Assembly: GCF_007828865.1 (NCBI RefSeq)
Contig: NZ_VIVK01000004.1
Location: forward strand, 62,001 to 126,000
From: Kribbella amoyensis
GTDB taxonomy: Bacteria > Actinomycetota > Actinomycetes > Propionibacteriales > Kribbellaceae
DNA length: 64,000 nt
Direction of reading: 5' to 3'
The notes below the pieces were generated by a model. The model was not told where the DNA came from and did no database searches. It worked only from the letters and a program-made list of their open reading frames with translations. Below are positions 41,708 to 50,750 of this stretch, in pieces (position 1 is the first letter of the stretch; each line of letters begins with the position of its first letter). Made by a program: the position numbers and the translations under genes.

Positions 41708-41902
41708 GATGCTCAGTGCAACGGCCTGGTGCGAAAGGGCATTCCGCGCCACCCGGATTCCACCAGGATCGAAACCCGGGTGCCGGCTGTGAATCACCGG
41801 CTGACCTGCGCAAAGAGCCTCGGTCAGATGTTTCCGCGTATCGCAGTAACGGGGTCAAAGGTTTACAAAGCCGCGACGACCTGGAACCACTAAGGGTGTT
41901 GC

Positions 41903-41922
41903 GGTGACCACGCCGGGTCACC
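41903..41922 (+). promoter_or_regulatory. Inverted repeat upstream of the C39-like gene
   Basis: GGTGACC (41903-41909) and GGTCACC (41916-41922) form a 7-base inverted repeat with a 6-base centre, 24 bases before the ATG at 41946. A TTTACA (41859-41864) further upstream may be its -35. It could be an operator or a leader hairpin. Confidence 0.35.
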
Positions 41923-41945
41923 CCTCGAGAGGCTGAGGAGCTGAC

Positions 41946-42638
41946 ATGCGTACACATCAGCTGCCGCCCGTGAGGCTCGGGAGGCGCAAGCAGAAGATCA
42001 CGGCCGCACTCGGCGGTCTGGCCCTGACCGGTGGACTGCTGCTACCGGCCGTACCGGTGCAGGCCGCGCCGCCGGCACCGGTGACCGTCGCCGGCAAAGC
42101 GGTACCGGCCGGGGCGTATCGGACGCAGGAGGCGAAGGTCCTCCAGGTCGACTTCCAGTACCAGGAGACCGGGTACTGGTGTGGTCCGGCCGCGACCCGG
42201 ATCGCCTTGTCGGCCCGGATGTCGCCGCCCAGTCAGGCCGCGCTCGCAGGGCAGCTCAACACCGACGAGGACGGGACCGACTGGATCGGCCAGGTCACCG
42301 GAGTGCTGAACAACAACCTCGGCACCGGCTGGTACGAGACCAAGGAGATGCCGAACGACCCGCCCACGCAGGCGCAGCGCGACCTGCTCTGGAACGACAT
42401 CGTGCTCGACATCGACAACAACTACCCGATCGTCGCGAACATCGTCGCGCCGGCGAACAACCACCCGCCGGGTTACCCGAACTACACGATCTACCACTAC
42501 TTCACCGTCATCGGCTACGACGCCGCCGACCGCACCGTCCTGATCGCCGACCCGGCCGGCTTCGCCCCCACCGCGACGTACTGGCTCACCTTCGACCAAC
42601 TCGCCACCCTGATCCCCCCGAAGGGCTATTCCGCCTGA
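41946..42638 (+). CDS. Secreted C39-like (papain-fold) family protein
   Basis: The 230-residue protein has a signal peptide (about 1-39, ending VQAAP). The papain-like fold is shown by YQETGYWCGPAATRIAL (nucleophile Cys), NNYPIVANIVAP, YHYFTVIGYD (His) and IADPAG (Asp). These fit Peptidase_C39_2-like proteins of actinobacteria. It may hydrolyse peptides or be a wall-associated protease; the substrate is unknown. GAGGAG precedes the ATG. Confidence 0.8.
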   Translation: MRTHQLPPVRLGRRKQKITAALGGLALTGGLLLPAVPVQAAPPAPVTVAGKAVPAGAYRTQEAKVLQVDFQYQETGYWCGPAATRIALSARMSPPSQAALAGQLNTDEDGTDWIGQVTGVLNNNLGTGWYETKEMPNDPPTQAQRDLLWNDIVLDIDNNYPIVANIVAPANNHPPGYPNYTIYHYFTVIGYDAADRTVLIADPAGFAPTATYWLTFDQLATLIPPKGYSA

Positions 42639-42745
42639 GACCCGCGCCCGGGGCGGGAGACAGGGACCCCATCCCGGGCGTGGCCGGGCTCACGCTGATG
42701 TGAATTTGTGAAGGAACCCGCTGCCGGGGGACAATCGAGGACGCT

Positions 42746-43867
42746 ATGACTACCTCCCTGCCCCTCGTTTTCGATGAACCGCGTCGTGCCAAGAAGCCGC
42801 CGCGGCACCTGGCCGACCTCAGTGGGGAGGAGCGGAAGGCCGCCGTGGTGGCGCTGGGCGAGCCTGGGTTCCGGGCCAAGCAGCTGTCGAACCACTACTT
42901 CTCGCGGCTCACCGCGGACTCTTCCGAGATGACCGACCTGCCCGCAGCGAGCCGGGACAAGTTGGTGGCCGACCTGATGCCGCCGTTGCTGACTCGGGTG
43001 CGCGATCTGGAGTGCGACAACGGGCAGACCCGGAAGACGCTGTGGAAGCTGCTCGACGGTTCGCTGGTCGAGTCCGTCCTGATGCGGTACCCGGGTCGCG
43101 CCACCATGTGCGTGTCGTCCCAGGCCGGCTGCGGGATGGCGTGCCCGTTCTGCGCGACCGGCCAGGCCGGCCTGACCCGGAACATGACCACCGCGGAGAT
43201 CGTCGAGCAGGTCGTCGACGGTGCGCGGGCGCTGGCGCGCGGGGAGATCGCGGGCGGGCCGGGCCGGGTGAGCAACATCGTGTTCATGGGGATGGGCGAG
43301 CCGATGGCCAACTACAAGGCCGTCATCGGGGCGGTCCGCCGGTTCACCGATCCGTCGCCGGAGGGGCTGGGGATCTCGGCCCGCGGCGTGACCGTGTCCA
43401 CGGTCGGCCTGGTGCCGCGGATCAACCAGCTGGCCGACGAGGGGATCCCGGTGACGCTGGCGCTGTCGCTGCACGCGCCGGACGACGAGCTGCGCGACGA
43501 GCTGGTCCCGATCAACAACCGATGGAAGGTCGACGAGGTCCTCGACGCCGCCTGGGGGTACGCGGAGAAGACCAAGCGGCGCGTCTCGATCGAGTACGCG
43601 ATGATCCGCGACATCAACGACCACGCCTGGCGCGCCGACCTGCTCGCCGAGAAGCTGCGCGCCCGCGGCGACTGGGGCTGGGTGCACGTCAACCTCATCC
43701 CGCTGAACCCGACCCCCGGCTCGAAGTGGACCGCCTCCGACCCGGCCGACGAGCGCGAGTTCGTCCGCCGGCTGCAGGCGGGCGGGGTCTCCACCACGGT
43801 CCGGGACACCCGCGGGCAGGAGATCGACGGCGCCTGTGGTCAGCTCGCGGCGGCGGACCGCGCGTGA
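42746..43867 (+). CDS. rlmN: Dual-specificity 23S rRNA A2503/tRNA A37 C2-methyltransferase
   Basis: RlmN is a radical-SAM enzyme that methylates A2503 and A37. The 373-residue protein has [16 protein letters not shown] with C129, C133 and C136 (CxxxCxxC), VFMGMGEP, and a late Cys in DGACGQL that acts in methyl transfer. The order cdsA-rlmN region is typical. GAGGAC lies 4-9 bases before the ATG, and GACAAT upstream may be its -10. Confidence 0.95.
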   Translation: MTTSLPLVFDEPRRAKKPPRHLADLSGEERKAAVVALGEPGFRAKQLSNHYFSRLTADSSEMTDLPAASRDKLVADLMPPLLTRVRDLECDNGQTRKTLWKLLDGSLVESVLMRYPGRATMCVSSQAGCGMACPFCATGQAGLTRNMTTAEIVEQVVDGARALARGEIAGGPGRVSNIVFMGMGEPMANYKAVIGAVRRFTDPSPEGLGISARGVTVSTVGLVPRINQLADEGIPVTLALSLHAPDDELRDELVPINNRWKVDEVLDAAWGYAEKTKRRVSIEYAMIRDINDHAWRADLLAEKLRARGDWGWVHVNLIPLNPTPGSKWTASDPADEREFVRRLQAGGVSTTVRDTRGQEIDGACGQLAAADRA

Positions 43868-44103
43868 GCGGGTTCGCGCCGCTGTTCACCAAGGTGAAGT
43901 GGCAGGAGGGCTACCAGATGGCCGACGTGGACGAGTTCGTCGCCCGGCTGGAAGCCACCCTCGAGGGCCGGCCGACGGATCGGCCGGTGACCGCCGAGGA
44001 CGTCCGCAACGTCCAGTTCACCCCGGTGCGCTTCCGCGAGGGGTACTCCGTGGCCGAGGTCGACGCCTTCCTCGAGCAGGCCGAGTCCGCTCTGCGCCGC
44101 TGA
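43864..44103 (+). CDS. Small DivIVA-domain-repeat protein
   Basis: The 79-residue protein starts at GTG 43864, whose GTGA overlaps the rlmN stop. It carries two copies of the short DivIVA-like motif: [20 protein letters not shown] and [20 protein letters not shown]. Such tandem DivI1A motifs occur in actinobacterial proteins linked to DivIVA/Wag31, which marks poles in growth. This gene is easily missed because of its size. Role is inferred from the motif. Confidence 0.75.
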   Translation: MSGFAPLFTKVKWQEGYQMADVDEFVARLEATLEGRPTDRPVTAEDVRNVQFTPVRFREGYSVAEVDAFLEQAESALRR

Positions 44104-44109
44104 TCCGAA

Positions 44110-44814
44110 TCAGCCGAGGGCGCTGAGCAGCTTCGCCAGCTCGGTGGGCCGGGAGATCATCGGCCAGTGCCCGGTGTCGAGCTCGGCCAGCGTCCACTGT
44201 GGCGACTTCAGGTGCGTCAGGACCGTACTGGTCGGGGTCGCGCCGTCGCGGAGGCACTTCAGGTACGTCGTCGGGAGCTCGGTGATCGGGCGCGGGAGCC
44301 GGGCCGGTTCCTGGATCGCGCGGCCGGGGTGTGGCGTGGACAGGTCGACGATCCGGGTGATCATCGGCTCGGTCAGGTCCTGGCCCGCGTAGTCCTCGGC
44401 GGTCAGCGGCGGCCAGTACCCACCGGCGCGGGCGAGCTGGTCGGTCAGCCACGCGCGCCCTTCCTCGGACCAGCCGTCGGCGAACGAGCAGCCGTCGATC
44501 GGGACGTTCGCGTCCACGTAGACCATCCGGCGGAGCCGCTCGCCGATCGCCGCCGCGGCCTGACCGGCCGGGATCCCCGCGTAGCTGTGCCCCGCGAGCA
44601 CGACGTCGTGGAGATCGTTGTCCTCGACGACCGCGACGATGTCGGCGACGTGCTGCGCCTGACCGACCTCCTCCGCCCCTGGCCCGAACCGGTCCGCCAG
44701 CCCCGACAGCGTCACCGCGTACACCCCGTGGCCGTCCGCGCGGAGCAGCCCGGCCACCTCGTCCCACGCCCACGCACCCAGCCAAGCCCCGGGCACCAGT
44801 ACGAAATTCGCCAT
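44110..44814 (-). CDS. Alpha/beta hydrolase (salicylate esterase-like)
   Basis: The 234-residue cytosolic protein has VLVPGAWLGAWAWDEVAGLL, VVLAGHSYAGIPAGQAAAAI (nucleophile Ser in GHSYAG), and AELDTGHWPMISRP near the C-terminus with the catalytic His. It resembles MenH/SABP2-like esterases. The substrate is not known. It has no ribosome site but a TAGCCT hexamer 7 bases before the ATG. Confidence 0.83.
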   Translation of the reverse strand: MANFVLVPGAWLGAWAWDEVAGLLRADGHGVYAVTLSGLADRFGPGAEEVGQAQHVADIVAVVEDNDLHDVVLAGHSYAGIPAGQAAAAIGERLRRMVYVDANVPIDGCSFADGWSEEGRAWLTDQLARAGGYWPPLTAEDYAGQDLTEPMITRIVDLSTPHPGRAIQEPARLPRPITELPTTYLKCLRDGATPTSTVLTHLKSPQWTLAELDTGHWPMISRPTELAKLLSALG

Positions 44815-44821
44815 GCGGGCG

Positions 44822-44827
44822 AGGCTA
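44822..44827 (-). promoter_or_regulatory. Leaderless-type -10 hexamer TAGCCT
   Basis: On the minus strand TAGCCT ends 7 bases before the hydrolase ATG at 44814 and no Shine-Dalgarno sequence is present. This is the same layout seen for the genes at 6445, 18457, 34201, 53166 and 58409. Confidence 0.4.
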
Positions 44828-44880
44828 GATCAGCCCGCCGACAGTTTTCGTGCCGTTCTCCGATCGGCAGACTGGCCAGC

Positions 44881-45381
44881 ATGCGTATCGAAGTCAGGCG
44901 GTTCGAACAGCGCGACCGCGAGGCCGTTCTCGCCCTGGCGCCGAGGCTGGCGGAGGGCGTCGCGGCCTGGCGGCGGCCCGCGGCGGTCCGGGCGGCCGTC
45001 CTCGGCTGGGTCACGGACGCGCTGACCCGGGCCCACGATCCCGGCCGGTTCGTGTTCGTCGCCGAGGTCCGGGGCGAGGTGGCCGGGTTCGTCGCGGGGG
45101 AGGAGCGTGACCACTGGTCCGGCGACATCGACCTGTACGTCGGGGAGCTGGCGGTGGCGGCGCGGCGGGAGGGCAAGGGGGTCGGCAAGGCGCTGATGAA
45201 GGCGGTCACCCAGCACGCGCGGCAGATCGGCGTCGCGAACGTGACGCTCGAGACCGGAGCCGCCAACCGCGGTGCCCGGAAGTTCTACAAGGCGCTCGGC
45301 TTCGAGCCCGAAGACGTCCGGCTGACCAAGACCCTGGCAGACCGGCCGAGGCCCGCGAAAGGCGCGAACTCACGGCAATGA
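44881..45381 (+). CDS. GNAT-family N-acetyltransferase
   Basis: The 166-residue protein starts RIEVRRFEQRDREAVLALAP and has the acetyl-CoA loop REGKGVGKALMKAVTQHA, then NVTLETGAANRGARKFYKAL. Acceptor substrate unknown. The N-terminal half is Arg/Ala-rich. It starts 66 bases from the divergent hydrolase gene. Confidence 0.85.
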   Translation: MRIEVRRFEQRDREAVLALAPRLAEGVAAWRRPAAVRAAVLGWVTDALTRAHDPGRFVFVAEVRGEVAGFVAGEERDHWSGDIDLYVGELAVAARREGKGVGKALMKAVTQHARQIGVANVTLETGAANRGARKFYKALGFEPEDVRLTKTLADRPRPAKGANSRQ

Positions 45382-45393
45382 CATGATCGACCG

Positions 45394-46245
45394 GTGAAGA
45401 TCCTCTCGATCCAGTCCGCGGTGGCCTACGGGCACGTGGGCAACTCGGCGGCGGTGTTCCCCCTGCAGCGCATCGGCGTCGAGGTGCTGCCGGTCTACAC
45501 GGTCAACTTCTCCAACCACACCGGGTACGGCGCCTGGCGCGGACCGATGATCAGCCCGGACGACGTCCGTGAGGTGCTGCAGGGGATCGAGGACCGCGGG
45601 GTGCTCCCGCAGATCGACGTGGTGCTCTCGGGCTACCAGGGCGGCGAGGGGATCGCCGATGTGATCCTGGAGACGGTGAAGCGGGTCAAGGCGGCCAATC
45701 CCGCGGCGGTGTACTCCTGCGACCCGGTGATGGGCAACGCGAAGTCCGGCTGCTTCGTCGCGCCGGCGATCCCGGTGCTGCTGCGGGACCGGGTGGTTCC
45801 GGCCGCCGACCTCATCACGCCCAACCAGTTCGAGCTGGGCTTCCTGACCGGTACCGAGCCCGACACGCTCGAGTCGACGCTGGCCTCGGTGGAGCTGGTG
45901 CGCGCGACCGGACCGCGGACGGTGCTCGTGACGAGCGTCGAGCGGCCCGACCGCGAGGACGGCACGATCGAGATGCTGGCCGTCGGCGACAGCGGGGCGT
46001 GGCTCGTGCGGACGCCGTACATCCCGATGAAGGCGAACGGCTCGGGCGACGTCACGGCCGCGCTCTTCACCGCGCACTACCGACGGACCGGCGACCTCGC
46101 GGAGGCGCTCGCACGGACGACCTCGAGCGTCTTCGACCTGCTCACCAGCACCCACGAGTCGGGCGAGCGCGAGCTCCAGCTGGTCGAGGCACAGGAGGCG
46201 TACGCCAACCCCCGGATGCAGTTCACCCCCGAACGCGTCGCCTAG
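45394..46245 (+). CDS. pdxY: Pyridoxal kinase
   Basis: The enzyme phosphorylates pyridoxal with ATP for PLP salvage. The 283-residue ribokinase-fold protein begins KILSIQSAVAYGHVGNSAAV (substrate loop), contains YSCDPVMGNAKSGCFV, LITPNQFELGFLTG and the anion-hole/base motif KANGSGDVTAALF. GTG at 45394 starts 12 bases after the GNAT stop. Its stop codon shares bases with the stop of the convergent LOG-family gene. Confidence 0.9.
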   Translation: MKILSIQSAVAYGHVGNSAAVFPLQRIGVEVLPVYTVNFSNHTGYGAWRGPMISPDDVREVLQGIEDRGVLPQIDVVLSGYQGGEGIADVILETVKRVKAANPAAVYSCDPVMGNAKSGCFVAPAIPVLLRDRVVPAADLITPNQFELGFLTGTEPDTLESTLASVELVRATGPRTVLVTSVERPDREDGTIEMLAVGDSGAWLVRTPYIPMKANGSGDVTAALFTAHYRRTGDLAEALARTTSSVFDLLTSTHESGERELQLVEAQEAYANPRMQFTPERVA

Positions 46246-47342
46246 GTCGTACTCACCAGCTGAGCCGCTTCGGCGATGGAGTCGACCAGGTGGACGGAGG
46301 GCTCCATCGCGCGGCCGGCGGCGAGGCCTCGCAGTAGCGGCCAGACCGGCAGGCGGGTGGTCCAGTGCTCCACGCCGACCAGGACCATCGGGATCTGGGT
46401 GGCCGGGTCGCCGTAGTAGTTCGGCGTGACGGCCTGGAAGATCTCCTGGACCGTACCGGCCGCGCCGGGCAGGTAGATGATGCCGCCGCGGGCGTGGTTG
46501 AGCAGGACGTCCTCGCGCTGGGCGTTGGAGAAGTACTTCGCGATCGCGCTCGCGAACACGTTCGGCGGCTCGTGGCCGTAGAACCAGGTCGGCACCGACA
46601 CGCCGCCGTCCCCGGGGAACGCCTGCCGCACCTTCATCCCCGCCGAGGCCCAGGCGCCGATCGACGGCCGGAACGACGGCACCTCGGCCAGGATCGACAG
46701 CGCCACCTCGACCTCGGCGTCGTCGTACTTCGCGAGCAGGGAGCCCAGGTTCGCCGCCTCCATCGCACCGGGACCGCCACCGGTGGCCACGGTGAGCCCC
46801 GAACGGGCCAGGGTCCGGCCGAGCTCGACGGCGGCGCGGTACGTCGCCTCGCCGCGTTCGATCCCGTGACCGCCCATCACGCCGACCCACGGCCGGTCGT
46901 CGGGGAGCTCGGCGAGCGCGTCGGCGACCGCGTGATCGTGCAACGCGGCGGCGAGGGTACGGCCGGTGTCACCGCGGACGTCGTGCTGCCGTGACCACGC
47001 GTAGATCCGGGCGTCCGGCGTCGACTCGTACCCGGCCGGCAGCCCGTCGTACAGCTCGTCCGCGTCGTACAGGGCGCCGCGGTACGGGTCGAAGGGGAGC
47101 TCGGGGATCGTTGGGAAGATCAGGCCGCCGCCGTCCCGGATCCAGCTCTCCGCCTCCTCGGCCAGCGCGCAGCCGAGGAACAGCGAGCCCATCGGCGCCA
47201 GCCGCAGCAGCTCCGCGGTCCGGCCGGTCAGGTCGACGGACTGGACCCGCCACCCCGCCATCGACGTCGCGCCGGCCGCCAGGATCCGGTCGAACTGCTC
47301 CAACGACTCGAGGTCGACGTGCGGGATGCTCGGCAGAGTCAC
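46242..47342 (-). CDS. LOG/TIGR00730-family Rossmann-fold protein (cytokinin riboside 5'-monophosphate phosphoribohydrolase-like)
   Basis: The 366-residue protein carries GVMGGHGIERGE, TVATGGGPGAMEAANLG (the PGGxGTxxE-family nucleotide loop precursor), IIYLPGAAGTVQEIFQAV and LVGVEHW. It has an extra N-terminal domain of about 150 residues (SLEQFDRILAAGATSMAGWR) before the LOG core, making it longer than the 190-residue family type. GTG 47342 is the probable start, with earlier GTG codons possible. It probably acts on nucleotides. Confidence 0.75.
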   Translation of the reverse strand: MTLPSIPHVDLESLEQFDRILAAGATSMAGWRVQSVDLTGRTAELLRLAPMGSLFLGCALAEEAESWIRDGGGLIFPTIPELPFDPYRGALYDADELYDGLPAGYESTPDARIYAWSRQHDVRGDTGRTLAAALHDHAVADALAELPDDRPWVGVMGGHGIERGEATYRAAVELGRTLARSGLTVATGGGPGAMEAANLGSLLAKYDDAEVEVALSILAEVPSFRPSIGAWASAGMKVRQAFPGDGGVSVPTWFYGHEPPNVFASAIAKYFSNAQREDVLLNHARGGIIYLPGAAGTVQEIFQAVTPNYYGDPATQIPMVLVGVEHWTTRLPVWPLLRGLAAGRAMEPSVHLVDSIAEAAQLVSTT

Positions 47343-47419
47343 GGGCAGCACCCTAACGGTCACCCCGGTCAGGCCGGGCGCCCCTGTCAGCCGGGCCCGA
47401 CATGAGGTATTGCTAGGGC

Positions 47420-48709
47420 ATGACACATGCGGAGCTGTGGGAGCGTCACCAGGCGGTCATGCCCGAGTGGCTGGCCCTGTACTACGAGGAGCCGATCGAG
47501 ATCGTCAGCGGGTCCGGCCGCCGGGTCACCGACGGTGAGGGCAACAGCTACCTCGACTTCTTCGCCGGCATCCTCACCAACGCGATCGGCTACGACATCG
47601 CCGAGATCGCCGAGGCGGTCCGCGAGCAGCTCGCCAGCGGTGTCGTGCACACCTCGACGGTGTACCTGATCCGCCGCCAGATCGAGCTGGCCGAGAAGAT
47701 CGCGGAGCTGTCCGGGATCCCGTCCGCGAAGGTCTTCTTCACCAACTCCGGCACCGAGGCGAACGAGGCGGCCCTGCTGTTCGCCACCCAGAACCGCCGG
47801 TCGAACCAGGTCCTCGCGATGCGCAACTCGTACCACGGCCGCAGCTTCGGCACGATCGCGATCACCGGGCACCGCGGCTGGTCGGCGAGCAGCCTGACCC
47901 CGGTCAACGTGCAGTACGTGCAGGGCGCGTACCGCTACCGCAGCCCGTTCCGCGACCTGCCGGACGCGGAGTACATCAAGGTCTGCGTGGACGATCTGCG
48001 TCAGGTCATCGACACCACCACGTCCGGTGACGTGGCCTGCCTGATCGCGGAGCCGATCCAGGGTGTCGGCGGGTTCTCCTCCGGGCCGGACGGGTTGTAC
48101 GCCGCGTTCAAGGAGGTGCTGGACGAGTACGGGATCCTCTTCATCTCCGACGAGGTGCAGACCGGCTGGGGCCGGACCGGCGAGCACTTCTGGGGGATCC
48201 AGGCGCACGGGGTCGTGCCGGACGCGATGACGTTCGCGAAGGGCCTCGGCAACGGGTTCGCGATCGGCGGCGTGGTCGCGTCCGCGGACCTGATGGACAG
48301 CCTGAGCGCGAACTCGCTGTCCACCTTCGGCGGCAACCCGCTCTCGACCACGGCGGCCAAGGCGACCATCGAGTACCTGCTGGACAACGACCTGCAGGCG
48401 AACGCGGTCAAGCGCGGCGCCCAGCTCGCCGACGGGCTGCGCGGGATCTCCGACGAGTTCCCCGAGCTCGGCGACGTCCGCGGCAAGGGCCTGATGCTGG
48501 CCGCCGAGATCATCAAGCCGGAGGACCGTACCCCCGACCCGGCCACCACGGCCAAGCTCCAGCAGGAGACCAAGAACCGCGGCCTGTTGATCGGCAAGGG
48601 CGGCCTGCACGGCAACGTCCTCCGGATGGCCCCACCGATGACCCTGACCGAGGAAGAAGCCACCGAGGCCCTCGACATCATCCGGGACTCCTTCGACACC
48701 CTGCGCTGA
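47420..48709 (+). CDS. Class III aminotransferase (4-aminobutyrate/alanine-glyoxylate type)
   Basis: The 429-residue PLP enzyme has FFTNSGTEANEAALLFA (cofactor phosphate-binding), SYHGRSFGTIAITG, LFISDEVQTGWGRTGEHFW and the Schiff-base Lys in TFAKGLGNGFAIG. GNPLSTTAAKATIEY follows. The sequence resembles AGXT2-type and 4-aminobutyrate aminotransferases; which donor it uses cannot be told. The start lies 6-12 bases downstream of TATTGC without a ribosome site. Confidence 0.85.
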   Translation: MTHAELWERHQAVMPEWLALYYEEPIEIVSGSGRRVTDGEGNSYLDFFAGILTNAIGYDIAEIAEAVREQLASGVVHTSTVYLIRRQIELAEKIAELSGIPSAKVFFTNSGTEANEAALLFATQNRRSNQVLAMRNSYHGRSFGTIAITGHRGWSASSLTPVNVQYVQGAYRYRSPFRDLPDAEYIKVCVDDLRQVIDTTTSGDVACLIAEPIQGVGGFSSGPDGLYAAFKEVLDEYGILFISDEVQTGWGRTGEHFWGIQAHGVVPDAMTFAKGLGNGFAIGGVVASADLMDSLSANSLSTFGGNPLSTTAAKATIEYLLDNDLQANAVKRGAQLADGLRGISDEFPELGDVRGKGLMLAAEIIKPEDRTPDPATTAKLQQETKNRGLLIGKGGLHGNVLRMAPPMTLTEEEATEALDIIRDSFDTLR

Positions 48710-48712
48710 CAG

Positions 48713-48757
48713 AACGGCCCTTGGTCACCCCTGGTTCCAAGGTGGCCAAGGGCCGTT
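48713..48757. terminator. Bidirectional terminator after the aminotransferase gene
   Basis: A perfect 12-base stem (48713-48724 with 48746-48757) is followed by TCTC. Internal CACC/GGTG can extend the fold. It separates the aminotransferase from the convergent small secreted protein gene (stop at 48765). Confidence 0.8.
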
Positions 48758-48764
48758 TCTCAGC

Positions 48765-49181
48765 TCAGCCGGTACACCCGGTACACGGAAGATAACCGAG
48801 ATCCTCTTCGTACACGTTCTTCCAGTTTCCGTAGGTGTAGGTGATCTTCGCGTACGTGTAGTTGCCACGCTTGTCGTTCGGCTTGGGCATGCTCGGTGCC
48901 TTGGTCCGAATGGTATGCGTCCCGCTCTTCACAGTGCCTTGGGAATAGACCCACCATTCACCGTTGACGTAGACATCCATCCGCCAGTTGGCGTTGACCG
49001 TGGCGCAGTCGCCCGTCACTGTGACCGTGCCGCTGCGTCCGGCCGTTGACGTGCTCCATGTAGCACCCGTCGACCCGCAGAAGTCCCATCCCTGGGTCGC
49101 GGCGGAGGCGATGCCGGGGCCGATCGCCAGCATCGACAGACCGGTCAGCGTGGTGATGATCGTTCGCTCAGTCCTGCGCAT
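48765..49181 (-). CDS. Small secreted protein of unknown function
   Basis: The 138-residue protein has a signal peptide (about 1-28, ending IASAATQ) and a Trp/Tyr/Thr-rich mature part with four Cys, two near residues 35 and 59 and two in the C-terminal PCTGCTG. It looks like a compact beta-rich domain. GGAGG lies about 9-10 bases before the ATG at 49181. It follows the gene at 49202-49633 after 20 bases, so both form one operon. No family recognised. Confidence 0.65.
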   Translation of the reverse strand: MRRTERTIITTLTGLSMLAIGPGIASAATQGWDFCGSTGATWSTSTAGRSGTVTVTGDCATVNANWRMDVYVNGEWWVYSQGTVKSGTHTIRTKAPSMPKPNDKRGNYTYAKITYTYGNWKNVYEEDLGYLPCTGCTG

Positions 49182-49201
49182 GTGTTCCCACCTCCGGTTG
49201 A

Positions 49202-49633
49202 TCAGGGCGCGGCCGTGTTGAAGCAGGAGTTCCGCTTCTCCTCGTCGATCTGGGTCTTGTCGAAGTAGTACAGCTCCGACCTCGCCGAGACGCACGCGGA
49301 CTTCTTCGCACCGGCCGGCGTGGCGGGGACGATCGTGGTCTTGCTGTACGAGCCGGTGACGTACCCGGTGTTCTCGAAGACGAAGTCCTTGGTGTGCGGC
49401 CGGTCGTAGATGATCAGGTTGTAGCGCTTGAAGTAGTTCGCCGGCGAGCACGTCATCGACGTCTCGACGACCCACCAGCCGCCGGTCTGGTCGTTGTCGA
49501 AGGTGTAGCTGATCGAGATCGGGTTGCATTGTGCCGTCGCCGACTCGGGCACCGCCGCGGCCGATCCGCCGGACGCGGCGAGTACTGCGAGGGCGAGCGC
49601 GGCCGTGGCCGGGAATGCTCGGTTGACACCCAT
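49202..49633 (-). CDS. Small secreted protein of unknown function (first gene of the pair)
   Basis: The 143-residue protein has an N-terminal signal peptide (RAFPATAALALAVLAASGGS) and a beta-rich mature part with four Cys (about 36, 62, 114 and 137) and several Tyr/Phe. AGGAC precedes the ATG at 49633. Length and layout resemble the product of the downstream gene, but sequence likeness is weak. The 158 bases before it (49634-49791) hold no obvious operator. Confidence 0.6.
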   Translation of the reverse strand: MGVNRAFPATAALALAVLAASGGSAAAVPESATAQCNPISISYTFDNDQTGGWWVVETSMTCSPANYFKRYNLIIYDRPHTKDFVFENTGYVTGSYSKTTIVPATPAGAKKSACVSARSELYYFDKTQIDEEKRNSCFNTAAP

Positions 49634-49790
49634 CCTGAGGTCCTCTCACTGGGGATTCAGCTGATCCGGCCGGGATCGTCAGTCTTGCCTTGGGCAACTG
49701 AATTTGTCCACGCGGACAGAGGCCTTTGCAGGAAGTGGCAGAAGCGCTCCGGTGGCTGTGACGGGAATGCAACAAGGTCGACAGGAAACA

Positions 49791-49821
49791 GAGAAGGCCC
49801 GGGAAATTCCCGGGCCTTCTC
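49791..49821 (-). terminator. Terminator of the glutamate-type ABC operon
   Basis: A 15-base perfect inverted repeat (49791-49805 with 49807-49821) with a single central base. The fold would need a few pairs opened for the loop. It lies 15 bases beyond the end of the last permease gene on the minus strand and is a strong terminator. Confidence 0.8.
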
Positions 49822-49835
49822 GGTGACTGCTGGTA

Positions 49836-50750
49836 CTAGCGTGGCACGCCGCCGACCGAGTCGGGGTCGGCCGCCTGGGCCGCGGTGGCGGCCGCGGCCT
49901 GGTCGAGCTGGTCCGGGGCGATGGGGCCGCCGGCGGAGCGGCCGCGACGGCGCATCCGGCCTTCGACGAACTGGGCCAGCAGGCTGACGAAGTAGTTCAC
50001 GATGACGAAGATCGCGCCGACGACGATCAGGGCCGGCAGCAGGTTCGACTTGTAGTTGCCGATCTGCTCCGCCTTCCGGAGCAGTTCCTCGTAGGTGATG
50101 ATGTAGCCGAGCGCGGTGTCCTTGAGCACCACGACGAGCTGGCCGACGATGGCCGGCAGCATCGCGGTGATGGCCTGGGGCAACAGCACCAGCCGCATCG
50201 TCTTGCCCTCGGTGAGACCGATCGCCAGCGCCGCCTCGTTCTGGCCCTTGGGCAGCGAGTGCACGCCGGAGCGGACCAACTCGGCCACGACCGACCCGTT
50301 GTACAGGGTCAGGCCGGTGACGACGGCGGCCAGCGCCAGCCGGTCCGGCGGGAAGACCTCGTAGAACGCGTACAGCGCGTAGGTGAACAGCATCATCAGC
50401 AGCACCGGGACGGCGCGGAAGAACTCCACGATCACGCCGCTGGGCCACCGGATCCAGGTCTGCCGGGACAGCCGGCCGACCCCGAGCAGGACGCCGATCG
50501 TCAGCGCGAGCACGACCGAGATCGCGGCCGCGACGAGGGTGCCGATCAGGCCCGGGATCAGGTACTCGGTCCAGATCTCGCCGGTGAGGAACGGCTCCCA
50601 CTTGGCCTTGGTCAGCTGGCCCTTCTCCTCGAGCTTGCTGATCACGAACCACAGGCCGAGCAGGACCACCACGATGCTGGCGGCACCGATGACGGCGTAC
50701 AGCCGCTTGGTCTTCGGTCCGGGGGCGTCGAACAGAACGCTGGAGCTCAT
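49836..50750 (-). CDS. gluD: Glutamate-type ABC transporter permease (GluD-like)
   Basis: The 304-residue membrane protein has five to six hydrophobic segments and the HisMQ-type EAA loop VHSLPKGQNEAALAIGLTEG with G at the expected spot. A 45-residue polar/Ala-rich tail follows the last helix. It overlaps the previous permease by ATGA. The pair form the membrane channel for the binding protein encoded upstream. Confidence 0.85.
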   Translation of the reverse strand: MSSSVLFDAPGPKTKRLYAVIGAASIVVVLLGLWFVISKLEEKGQLTKAKWEPFLTGEIWTEYLIPGLIGTLVAAAISVVLALTIGVLLGVGRLSRQTWIRWPSGVIVEFFRAVPVLLMMLFTYALYAFYEVFPPDRLALAAVVTGLTLYNGSVVAELVRSGVHSLPKGQNEAALAIGLTEGKTMRLVLLPQAITAMLPAIVGQLVVVLKDTALGYIITYEELLRKAEQIGNYKSNLLPALIVVGAIFVIVNYFVSLLAQFVEGRMRRRGRSAGGPIAPDQLDQAAAATAAQAADPDSVGGVPR

